From: an uncultured Phascolarctobacterium sp.
GTDB taxonomy: Bacteria; Bacillota; Negativicutes; Acidaminococcales; Acidaminococcaceae
Length of the DNA stretch: 11,408 bases
NCBI GenBank assembly: GCA_900551335.1
Contig: URVO01000022.1
Location: 1-11,408, forward strand
Direction of reading: 5' to 3'
How positions within the stretch are numbered: position 1 is the stretch's first letter; each line of letters opens with the position of its first letter. Below the pieces are notes generated by a model, which saw nothing but the letters and a program-made list of their open reading frames with translations, was not told the origin of the DNA and made no database searches. Positions 1 to 5,815 of the stretch are shown one piece after another. The translations under genes and the position numbers were made by a program.

Positions 1-239
1 ATATTGGCCGCGCGGAATATGTTCCGGCAACCGATAAGGAGGCAGTCGAGGCCTTCAACTATCTTTCTAAAATGGAAGGCATTATCCCGGCAATCGAAAG
101 CTCGCACGCTGTCGCTTATGCAATGAAGCTGGCGCCGACGCTGCCGAAGGATAAGATTATGGTAATAAATATTTCTGGCCGTGGCGACAAGGACGTTGCT
201 GCCATTGCACGCTATATGGGAGTTGATTTACATGAATAG
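1..239 (+). CDS. trpB: Tryptophan synthase beta chain, 3' end (partial)
   Basis: The window opens inside a gene read in the frame starting at base 3. The visible 78 codons end at TAG 237-239. They contain [14 protein letters not shown] text (here [13 protein letters not shown]) and the C-terminal [12 protein letters not shown] stretch, which are hallmarks of the TrpB C-terminal region. The GRGDKD segment belongs to the part that, in the family, holds the pyridoxal phosphate pocket and the C-terminal end. TrpB condenses indole with L-serine to give tryptophan, in an alpha2-beta2 complex with TrpA. Its stop lies inside the start of trpA (8-base overlap), as expected for translational coupling of two subunits needed in equal amounts. 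Only the C-terminal end is present, so the active-site lysine and glycine-rich loop cannot be checked. Identification is firm from the motif text and the trpA neighbour. Confidence 0.96.
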   Translation, partial: IGRAEYVPATDKEAVEAFNYLSKMEGIIPAIESSHAVAYAMKLAPTLPKDKIMVINISGRGDKDVAAIARYMGVDLHE

Positions 240-1020
240 AATACAAAAAGCATTCGACGAAAAGAAAAAGGTTTTTATCGGCTTTGTCACAGCAGGCGAT
301 CCGAATCTGGAGCTGACGAAGGAGCTGGTTATGGCGATGGTCGAGGGCGGCGCCGGACTGATTGAGTTTGGCATTCCGTTTTCCGATCCGGTGGCTGAGG
401 GCGAGGTTATCCAGCGTGCCGACTTGCGTGCGCTGGCAGCAGGCACGACGACAGATAAGATTTTTGACCTCGTGAGCGAGGTGCGCAAGGAAACGCAGGT
501 GCCGCTGGTATTTTTGACCTACGCGAATCCGATTTATGCCTACGGTGCAGAGAAATTCTTTACGCGCTGTGAGGAAAGCGGCGTGGATGGCGTGATTATC
601 CCCGATATTCCCTATGAGGAGCGTGAGGAAATGCGTCCTTACAGCGAGCCGCATCATGTGGCGCTTGTGCCGCTGATTGCGCCGACCTCGAAGGACCGCA
701 TTCAGAAAATCGCCAAGGATGCGCAGGGCTATGTTTATGTAGTTTCCTCGCTGGGCGTTACGGGCGTGCGCAGCAATATCACGACGGATATTGACGGCAT
801 TGTTACCGAGGTACGCAAGGCGACGGAGCTTCCTGTAGCTGTCGGCTTTGGCATTGCGACGCCGGAGCAGGCCTACAAGATGGCAAAGGCCAGCGATGGC
901 GCGATTGTCGGCAGTGCGATTGAAAAAATCGTCGAAAAATATGGCAATGATTCTCCAAAATACGTTTGCGAGTACGTCAAGAGCATGGCGGGTGCTGTGG
1001 CGATGGCGGCAATGGCGTAA
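232..1020 (+). CDS. trpA: Tryptophan synthase alpha chain
   Basis: Encodes 262 residues, close to the usual 260-270 of TrpA. The protein cleaves indole-3-glycerol phosphate to indole and glyceraldehyde 3-phosphate in the cytoplasm and channels indole to TrpB. Visible family marks are FVTAGDP (18-24), [11 protein letters not shown] (43-53) with the catalytic glutamate at E45 (E. coli Glu49), [12 protein letters not shown], and the phosphate-binding GFGI and GSAI segments near the C-terminus. The residue matching catalytic Asp60 of the E. coli enzyme is Glu here (E56, in PVAEGEVIQ); the carboxylate is kept but is one methylene longer. I chose ATG 232 rather than the longer upstream in-frame extension. 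It gives the normal N-terminus MNRIQKAF and overlaps the trpB stop by 8 bases, whereas the extension would lie wholly inside trpB. No clear terminator follows the gene. Confidence 0.97.
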   Translation: MNRIQKAFDEKKKVFIGFVTAGDPNLELTKELVMAMVEGGAGLIEFGIPFSDPVAEGEVIQRADLRALAAGTTTDKIFDLVSEVRKETQVPLVFLTYANPIYAYGAEKFFTRCEESGVDGVIIPDIPYEEREEMRPYSEPHHVALVPLIAPTSKDRIQKIAKDAQGYVYVVSSLGVTGVRSNITTDIDGIVTEVRKATELPVAVGFGIATPEQAYKMAKASDGAIVGSAIEKIVEKYGNDSPKYVCEYVKSMAGAVAMAAMA

Positions 1021-1070
1021 AGGGGGAAGGAATTCGCCGCGTCTGCTTGCTAGTAATTAGTACAGGAAAA

Positions 1071-1079
1071 TGTTATAAT
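1071..1079 (+). promoter_or_regulatory. Extended -10 promoter candidate upstream of the nuclease-like gene
   Basis: TGTTATAAT gives a perfect TATAAT (1074-1079) preceded by the TG of an extended -10 element. No good -35 is seen at 16-18 bases: TAGTAA lies at 17, and TTGCTA is too far at 21. It sits in the trpA-to-nuclease spacer about 55 bases before the chosen GTG, so the accessory gene probably has its own transcription start near 1086. Confidence 0.5.
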
Positions 1080-1121
1080 ATCTATAGTTTTATAGTTTCT
1101 TATAGAGTGATGCTAGAGCGC

Positions 1122-1127
1122 AGGAGG
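1122..1127 (+). promoter_or_regulatory. Shine-Dalgarno AGGAGG that decides the GTG start at 1135
   Basis: A perfect AGGAGG ends one base before ATG 1129, far too close for that codon, but lies 7 bases before GTG 1135. This spacing favours GTG 1135 as the start, removing two residues from the ATG reading. Confidence 0.7.
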
Positions 1128-1134
1128 GATGCAG

Positions 1135-2703
1135 GTGGAGAAGAACAGATTGCCATTAGGCGTAGAATTTTTTGATAAGCTGCGCAGAGAACAGTATTAT
1201 TATATTGATAAGACTGGGTTGATCAGCGAGTTGGAAAAACGCATGGGCAAAGTAAACTTGTTTACCCGTCCCAGACGTTTTGGCAAAACGTTGAATATGA
1301 GTATGCTGCAATGCTTTTATGAGCTGGGAGCAGATGAGAGCTTATTTGACGGTCTCAAGATAGCGCAGGATAAGTCTTTATGCGAGCAATGCCTGGGGCG
1401 CTTTCCCGTAATTTTTTTAACGCTGAAGGACGTGGAAGGACTTGATTACAGCAGTGCAGAGGCAAATTTAACTCGGCTTATGCAGCTTGAGGCCTTGCGT
1501 CATGATGAACTGAAGAACAGCCCGAAGCTTTTGCCTGAGGAGCTTGCTGCTTATGCAGAGCTGTGCAGGGGCGTGAGCAAGGAGGCGCTGGCGGACAGCC
1601 TGCGGCTTTTGACGCAGCTGTTGGCAAGGCATCATGAGCGAGAGGTTGTTGTGCTGATTGACGAGTATGATGTCCCGCTGGCAAAGGCTTATCATGCCGG
1701 ATATTATAGGGAGATGGCAGCGCAGCTGCGTGCTTTTTTAGGCAAGGCGCTGAAAACTAACAGCTATCTTTATAGGGCAGTGCTGACAGGCTGCCTGAGA
1801 GTTTCTAAGGAAAGCATATTTACCGGACTTAACAATTTTACGATTAACACCATTGTTGATGAGGGCGCTGAGGAATATTTTGGCTTCACACCGTCGGAGG
1901 TAGAAGACTTGATGGCTTATTATGCGCTTGAGAAGCATGCTGCAGTGATGAAGGAATGGTATGACGGGTATCGCTTTGGCAAGGCTGAAATTTATTGTCC
2001 GTGGGATGTTATCAACTACGCCAATAAGCTACGCTTTAATGACGCTGCGCAGCCGGAGGCCTTTTGGGTGAACACGAGCGGTAATGAGCTGGTTCAGCAT
2101 TTTATCGCTAAGGCTGACAAGAATACTAAAAACGAGCTGGAGCTCCTGCTTGACGGCGGCACGATTGAGAAGAGCCTGCGTCTTGATTTGACATACGATG
2201 AGCTGGATCGCTCTATAGATAATCTGTGGAGCGTGCTCTTTACGACAGGCTATTTGACGACGAGCGGAGAGGTTTCGCAGGGCGTTTATCGTTTGCAGCT
2301 GCCTAATAGAGAGGTACGTGAGGTTTTTCTGCATAAGATCAAGGAGTGGTTCGACAACGTGCTGGTGCGCAGCTCCTCTGCCACAAATGAGCTGCAGCGG
2401 GCGCTGGCCTCCGGTGCTGCTGCTGAGGTAGAGAAAAAGCTGAATCTGATTATGGGCAGGATGATAAGCGTGCTGGATACCAAGGCTAGAGACGCGCAAA
2501 AGGAGAATTTTTATCATGGCCTCTTGCTTGGACTGCTGCGCAGTGAACCTGAATGGCTGATTTTGTCGAATGCGGAATCTGGCGAGGGCTTTAGCGACAT
2601 TCTTATTGAAACTGAAGAGCCGGATACAGGCATAATTATCGAGGTGAAATATGCCGCTACCTTTGCGGAGCTTGAGGCCGCCGTAATGGCATGGAGCAGA
2701 TAA
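1135..2703 (+). CDS. AAA-ATPase-like / PD-(D/E)XK nuclease-like protein, C-terminus lost by frameshift
   Basis: Reads 522 residues from GTG 1135. The N-terminal part matches the AAA-ATPase-like family (PF09820): opening LPLGVEFFDKLRREQYYYID, a Walker A-like RPRRFGKT (45-52), Walker B VVVLIDEYD with D176/E177, and a LTGCLRVSKESIF segment. The C-terminal part matches the PD-(D/E)XK nuclease-like family (PF08011): GFSDILIE with D488, then IIIEVKYA with E503 and K505, so the putative catalytic D...ExK set is intact. The family is common and often multi-copy in gut anaerobes; its function is not established, and a nuclease role is inferred from the fold only. The reading stops at TAA 2701 about 40 residues early, and the missing tail continues in another frame (2691-2813). 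Relative to trpA and recJ it uses more AGA/AGG, TTA and other AT-rich codons, which suggests later acquisition. It has its own promoter and terminator. It may be a pseudogene, a truncated but active protein, or a sequencing artefact. Confidence 0.85.
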   Translation: MEKNRLPLGVEFFDKLRREQYYYIDKTGLISELEKRMGKVNLFTRPRRFGKTLNMSMLQCFYELGADESLFDGLKIAQDKSLCEQCLGRFPVIFLTLKDVEGLDYSSAEANLTRLMQLEALRHDELKNSPKLLPEELAAYAELCRGVSKEALADSLRLLTQLLARHHEREVVVLIDEYDVPLAKAYHAGYYREMAAQLRAFLGKALKTNSYLYRAVLTGCLRVSKESIFTGLNNFTINTIVDEGAEEYFGFTPSEVEDLMAYYALEKHAAVMKEWYDGYRFGKAEIYCPWDVINYANKLRFNDAAQPEAFWVNTSGNELVQHFIAKADKNTKNELELLLDGGTIEKSLRLDLTYDELDRSIDNLWSVLFTTGYLTTSGEVSQGVYRLQLPNREVREVFLHKIKEWFDNVLVRSSSATNELQRALASGAAAEVEKKLNLIMGRMISVLDTKARDAQKENFYHGLLLGLLRSEPEWLILSNAESGEGFSDILIETEEPDTGIIIEVKYAATFAELEAAVMAWSR

Positions 2704-2813
2704 AGGAGCGCAGGTATGATGAGCGTTTGCGTAATGAGGGGAGAACTCATATTTACGCTTATGCTATTGCTTTTCATAAGAAGCGCTGCAAAGCAGTAGT
2801 GCAGCAGCTATAA
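2691..2813 (+). pseudogene. Displaced C-terminal tail of the PD-(D/E)XK-like gene
   Basis: In the -1 frame relative to the upstream gene, 40 codons run from ATG 2691 to TAA 2811-2813. They begin MEQIKERRYDERLRNEG and continue with IYAYAIAFHKKRCKAVV. This matches the way this family normally ends: a helix with the pattern xEQIxxxxYxxxL, followed by a final strand of the type IxxYGIAFxxKxC. The tail therefore belongs to the gene that stops at 2703. A net loss of one base (or one plus a multiple of three) just before 2691 explains it. I see no slippery heptamer of the X-XXY-YYZ type at the junction, so programmed frameshifting is unlikely. Reinitiation at ATG 2691, ten bases upstream of the stop, is conceivable but lacks a Shine-Dalgarno sequence. 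Confidence 0.8.
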
Positions 2814-2821
2814 AAATATAT

Positions 2822-2905
2822 AAAGAGCAGCGAGAGCAGCAGCTGTGGTTTTGGCGTGAGCTGCAGCGCCGCTTGCAGAAGCAGACGGAGCTGCTTACGC
2901 AGTGA
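2822..2905 (+). other. Possible coding remnant (27 codons, no start)
   Basis: A third frame after the displaced tail reads without a stop as a strongly helical, Gln/Arg/Leu-rich stretch that includes EQREQQLWFWRELQRRLQK, ending at TGA 2903-2905. It has no start codon or ribosome site. GC content and codon choice (CAG, CTG, CGC) resemble the coding neighbours and not the AT-rich spacer that follows. It could be the decayed end of an older gene or chance. I do not recognise a family. Confidence 0.25.
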
Positions 2906-2970
2906 CTGGTATAGAAACTGTTTTTTTTGTAAAAACTGTACAATTACATATTTTTTGAAGTATACAGTGT

Positions 2971-3003
2971 AAAATCCTGCTGAGCTAGCAGGATTTTTTT
3001 CTT
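2971..3003 (+). terminator. Rho-independent terminator after the nuclease-like gene
   Basis: AAAATCCTGCT (2971-2981) pairs perfectly with AGCAGGATTTT (2987-2997) around a 5-base loop, GAGCT. The stem's 3' side runs into seven T (2994-3000), then CTTT. It separates the accessory gene from the lapA-recJ transcript. The A-run on the left arm gives a weaker T-tract on the opposite strand, but no convergent gene needs it. Confidence 0.88.
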
Positions 3004-3030
3004 TCTAAGCAGAATAATAACAGTTATAAT
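3002..3030 (+). promoter_or_regulatory. Promoter candidate for lapA-recJ
   Basis: A perfect TATAAT lies at 3025-3030, with a weak -35-like TTTCTA at 3002-3007 (17-base spacing, 3 of 6 consensus bases). It starts right after the terminator and about 33 bases before the lapA start codon, leaving a short leader with the AAAGGAG ribosome site (3047-3053). Confidence 0.55.
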
Positions 3031-3062
3031 ATTAGTTATTTTACGCAAAGGAGTTGAGTAGT

Positions 3063-3425
3063 ATGCCGTTTTTGATTCTCGTAATTTTGTTGTGTATAAT
3101 TGTTGCTTTATTTGCCGTGCAGAACGCGGTAGCGGTTTCGCTGAACTTTGTTTTCTGGAGCTTTCAGGCTTCGCTGGTGCTTGTTATCCTTGGCTCCTTC
3201 CTTTTTGGCCTGCTGGTTGCCACCTGCTTTATTTTGGCGATGAAGGCTAAGCATTATTTGCAGGATAAAAAGCTGCATGAGGAGATTGCTCAGCTGGAGG
3301 CTGACAAAAAACGCCTGGAGGAGCAGATTGCTATGCTGCAGCACACCCAGATGCTGCATGAGGCTTCTGCAGAGCGTAAGGCTGCGAGTGCCGATTCTGC
3401 TAAGGAAAGCGCTGCTGTGAAATGA
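3063..3425 (+). CDS. LapA-domain small membrane protein
   Basis: A 120-residue protein with the layout of the LapA domain family (PF06305, formerly DUF1049). A first hydrophobic helix spans about residues 3-19, followed by the short VQNAVAVSLNFVFW strand region (19-32), a second helix at about 37-59, then a charged cytoplasmic coiled coil at about 68-95 (EEIAQLEADKKRLEEQIAML) and an Ala/Ser/Lys-rich tail. In E. coli, LapA works with LapB in regulating lipopolysaccharide synthesis. Such a role here is only inference, since the domain also occurs in bacteria without an outer membrane. ATG 3063 is preferred: AAAGGAG (3047-3053) is 9 bases upstream, whereas the in-frame TTG 3054 abuts that site. 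The stop TGA overlaps the recJ start (ATGATG), so the two are translationally coupled. Confidence 0.85.
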   Translation: MPFLILVILLCIIVALFAVQNAVAVSLNFVFWSFQASLVLVILGSFLFGLLVATCFILAMKAKHYLQDKKLHEEIAQLEADKKRLEEQIAMLQHTQMLHEASAERKAASADSAKESAAVK

Positions 3426-5788
3426 TGCACAAGCAGCGTATCTGGGATATAAAGGAATATAATAAGGAAAAGGCCAGCTGCTTTGCCGCAGAGCTGGGCA
3501 TTTCGCCGCTGGTGACAGGGATTCTCCTGGAGCGTGGCGTGAACAGCATTGATGCGATGCGCGATTTTCTCTATGGCAGTGCGCAGCCCTTTCACGATCC
3601 GTTTTTGCTTAAGGATATGCAGCGCAGCGTGGAGCGTATCGCGCGTGCGCTGGCGGCAGGAGAGAAGATTACGGTTTATGGCGATTACGATGTGGACGGC
3701 ATAACTGCGTCCTCCTTGCTCTATCTTTATCTTAAGGGGCGCGGAGCGCAGGTGCAGACGTATATTCCGCAGCGCAAGAGTGAGGGCTACGGCCTGAATG
3801 ACGAGGCGTTGCGCATGATTGCTGAGGGCGGCTCGACGCTGGTGATTACGGTGGACTGCGGTATCAGCGGTCTGCATGAGGTGCAGCAGGCGCCGAAGTG
3901 CCTTGATATTATCATTACCGACCACCATACTGTGCCGCCGGAGCTGCCGCCTGCTTATGCGATTATCAACGCCAAGCAGTCGGACTGCGCCTATCCGTTC
4001 AAGGAGCTGAGCGGCGTGGGTATTGCCTTCAAGCTGTGTCAGGCGTTGGAGCAGGGGGCTCCGGGCAGCCTGCCTGCATGGCAGGGACTGACAGAGCTGG
4101 CGGCTATGGGTACGGTTGCGGATATTGTGCCGCTGGTAGGCGAGAACCGCGAGCTGGTGCGCCGTGGCCTGAAGGCGATGGAGACGACGCAGCTCGTCGG
4201 TTTACGTGCCTTGATTAAGGCCAGCGGCTGTCCGCAGGAGAATATTGCGGCGGACAATATCGGCTTTGGCCTGGCGCCGCGGCTGAATGCTGTCGGTCGT
4301 CTGGAGCACGCACAGCTGGCTGTGGAGCTGCTGGTTACACAGGACGCAGCGAAGGCTGAGGCGATTGCGGAGAAGCTGAATAAGGAAAACAGCCTGCGTC
4401 AGGAAATCTGCCGCCAGATTATGGAGGAGGCAGAGGAGCTTTTGGCACAGGAGCAGCATATAGATACGGCGATTGTGCTGGCATCGTCCGGATGGCATCA
4501 GGGAGTTATCGGCATTGTGGCCTCGCGCCTCGTGGAGAAGTATCATCTGCCGACGATTCTTATCAGTCTGAGCGAGGACGGCATGGCGAAGGGCAGCTGC
4601 CGCAGCATTCCGGCGCTGAACCTTTATGAAGCGATTGCCGCGGAGCGGGATATTCTTACGCAGTTTGGCGGCCATCATCAGGCGGCAGGCCTGACGCTGC
4701 CGGCGGCGAAGGTGCCGGAGTTCCGCGAGCGCTTCCGCGCCTACGTAGCGGCGCAGCTGCAGCCGGAGGATTATCTGCCGCATCAGACGGTGGACTGCGT
4801 GGTGAGCGGCACGGGCGAGATTACGGAGCAGGATTTGCAGCAGCTGGCGCTGCTCGAGCCCTGCGGCTGTGAGAATACGCCGCCTGTCTTTGCCTTCCAT
4901 AAGGCTGTGCTGCATAACGAGCGGGCGATGGGCAAGGAGCGTAATCATCTGCAGTTCTCGCTGGATAAGGGCGATTTTTCTTATCGCTGCGTGATGTGGA
5001 ACAATGCGGATTTGCTGCCGTTCTTGTTTGATGGTGCTGTGGCAGACGTTGCCTTTCAGCCGAAGCTCAACGTTTGGAATAATGAGCGCAGCGTGCAGCT
5101 GCATGTGTCGAGCCTGCGCCAGCCGTTGACGCTGGGCGATTTCCGTCGCGGCACGGAGGACAGGTTCAGTGTTCTGCGTGCGCTGGCACGTGTGCATGAC
5201 AGGCTGACGGTGTACGTGAGCAGTGCGAATGCAGGCAGTATGATGTCACGCTGGCTGCAGGATAATCAGGATATCAGCGGCTATCTCGATATCAGGCTGT
5301 ATAGCAGCTTTTCTGCGCAGCAGGACGAGAGCCTGCAGCAGACGGTGATTTTGCTGGAGCTGCCGCCTTATCCGCTGAAGCAATTTGCGGCGCAGCTGAA
5401 AAAGCAGGGCGTACAGAGCATTATGCTGCTCTTTGACCATAATGATTACCAAAGGGAGGCAGCGCAGCTTATGCTGACGCATCCGGACCGCGCGGCGATG
5501 GCAACGGCGTATAAGCTGGTGATGCACGCGCTGGGAATGCAGGCAGAGGTTGCTTTTGCACAGCTGCTGGAGAAAAATTATACGCAAATTAGTGAAAATG
5601 CTGTAAAAATTATGGAGCAGCTTGGCTTTATCAGTTATAATAATGGTATAATAAAAAAAGGTGTAATAAATCGCTGCTCGCTGGAGGATTCACCCCTTTA
5701 TGTATCCCTGCAGCAGGAAAGAGCAGAGCTGGAGCGCACCTTCCAGGAAAATATAAGGCTGAATCAGCACGACCTTTTGCGCGGCTGA
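3422..5788 (+). CDS. recJ: Single-stranded-DNA-specific 5'-3' exonuclease RecJ
   Basis: The product has 788 residues, the size of Firmicutes-type RecJ (B. subtilis RecJ is about 786). RecJ degrades single-stranded DNA from 5' ends during recombinational repair through the RecF pathway and during mismatch and base-excision repair. The DHH phosphoesterase motifs are all present: YGDYDVDG with D88, D90 and D92; ITVDCGIS with D145; ITDHHTVP with D167, H168 and H169, which bind the catalytic metals. The DHHA1 part has SSGWHQGVIGIVASRL and GGHHQAAG (416-423). An OB-fold region follows (about 450-560), then the C-terminal domain typical of Gram-positive RecJ (about 570-788). ATG 3422 overlaps the lapA stop; a weak AAGGAAAG lies at 3402-3409, so expression probably depends on coupling. 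ATG 3425 is a possible alternative one codon later. The last 200 bases are much more AT-rich and contain TATAAT boxes. Confidence 0.96.
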   Translation: MMHKQRIWDIKEYNKEKASCFAAELGISPLVTGILLERGVNSIDAMRDFLYGSAQPFHDPFLLKDMQRSVERIARALAAGEKITVYGDYDVDGITASSLLYLYLKGRGAQVQTYIPQRKSEGYGLNDEALRMIAEGGSTLVITVDCGISGLHEVQQAPKCLDIIITDHHTVPPELPPAYAIINAKQSDCAYPFKELSGVGIAFKLCQALEQGAPGSLPAWQGLTELAAMGTVADIVPLVGENRELVRRGLKAMETTQLVGLRALIKASGCPQENIAADNIGFGLAPRLNAVGRLEHAQLAVELLVTQDAAKAEAIAEKLNKENSLRQEICRQIMEEAEELLAQEQHIDTAIVLASSGWHQGVIGIVASRLVEKYHLPTILISLSEDGMAKGSCRSIPALNLYEAIAAERDILTQFGGHHQAAGLTLPAAKVPEFRERFRAYVAAQLQPEDYLPHQTVDCVVSGTGEITEQDLQQLALLEPCGCENTPPVFAFHKAVLHNERAMGKERNHLQFSLDKGDFSYRCVMWNNADLLPFLFDGAVADVAFQPKLNVWNNERSVQLHVSSLRQPLTLGDFRRGTEDRFSVLRALARVHDRLTVYVSSANAGSMMSRWLQDNQDISGYLDIRLYSSFSAQQDESLQQTVILLELPPYPLKQFAAQLKKQGVQSIMLLFDHNDYQREAAQLMLTHPDRAAMATAYKLVMHALGMQAEVAFAQLLEKNYTQISENAVKIMEQLGFISYNNGIIKKGVINRCSLEDSPLYVSLQQERAELERTFQENIRLNQHDLLRG
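5622..5652 (+). promoter_or_regulatory. Internal promoter candidate in the recJ 3' end, facing rel
   Basis: TGGTATAAT (5644-5652) is an extended -10 with a perfect TATAAT. TTGGCT (5622-5627) lies 19 bases upstream as a loose -35. A second TATAAT occurs at 5636-5641. The patch is AT-rich inside a GC-richer gene and about 165 bases before the rel start, so it could give rel and dtd transcription independent of recJ. Confidence 0.4.
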
Positions 5789-5815
5789 TTTAGAAAATAG
5801 ATGGGAGTGGGGACA

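Noticed and set aside
157..657. Minus-strand open frames opposite trpBA (166 and 86 codons).
   Set aside because: Complete overlap with well-supported trpB and trpA, with no domain or ribosome site.
2029..2517. Minus-strand 162-codon frame opposite the nuclease-like gene, considered as a possible antitoxin or partner.
   Set aside because: The product is low-information and the frame is fully antisense. Only the + strand shows family motifs.
2670..2705. Programmed -1 ribosomal frameshift in the nuclease-like gene.
   Set aside because: There is no X-XXY-YYZ slippery heptamer, no nearby stimulatory stem and no internal Shine-Dalgarno at the usual distance. A simple base deletion is more economical.
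2915..2968. Repeated AAACTGT (2915-2921, 2933-2939) and inverted TACAGT (2963-2968) before the terminator, considered as an operator or riboswitch.
   Set aside because: The matches are only 6-7 bases in AT-rich sequence. They lie upstream of a terminator and not at a recognisable promoter, and no conserved riboswitch core is visible.
3290..3928. Minus-strand 212-codon frame across the lapA-recJ junction.
   Set aside because: It overlaps two convincing genes and has no motif.
4202..5197. A 331-codon open frame on the minus strand opposite recJ.
   Set aside because: Antisense shadow of recJ with repetitive Arg/Leu/His/Gln composition and no recognisable motif.
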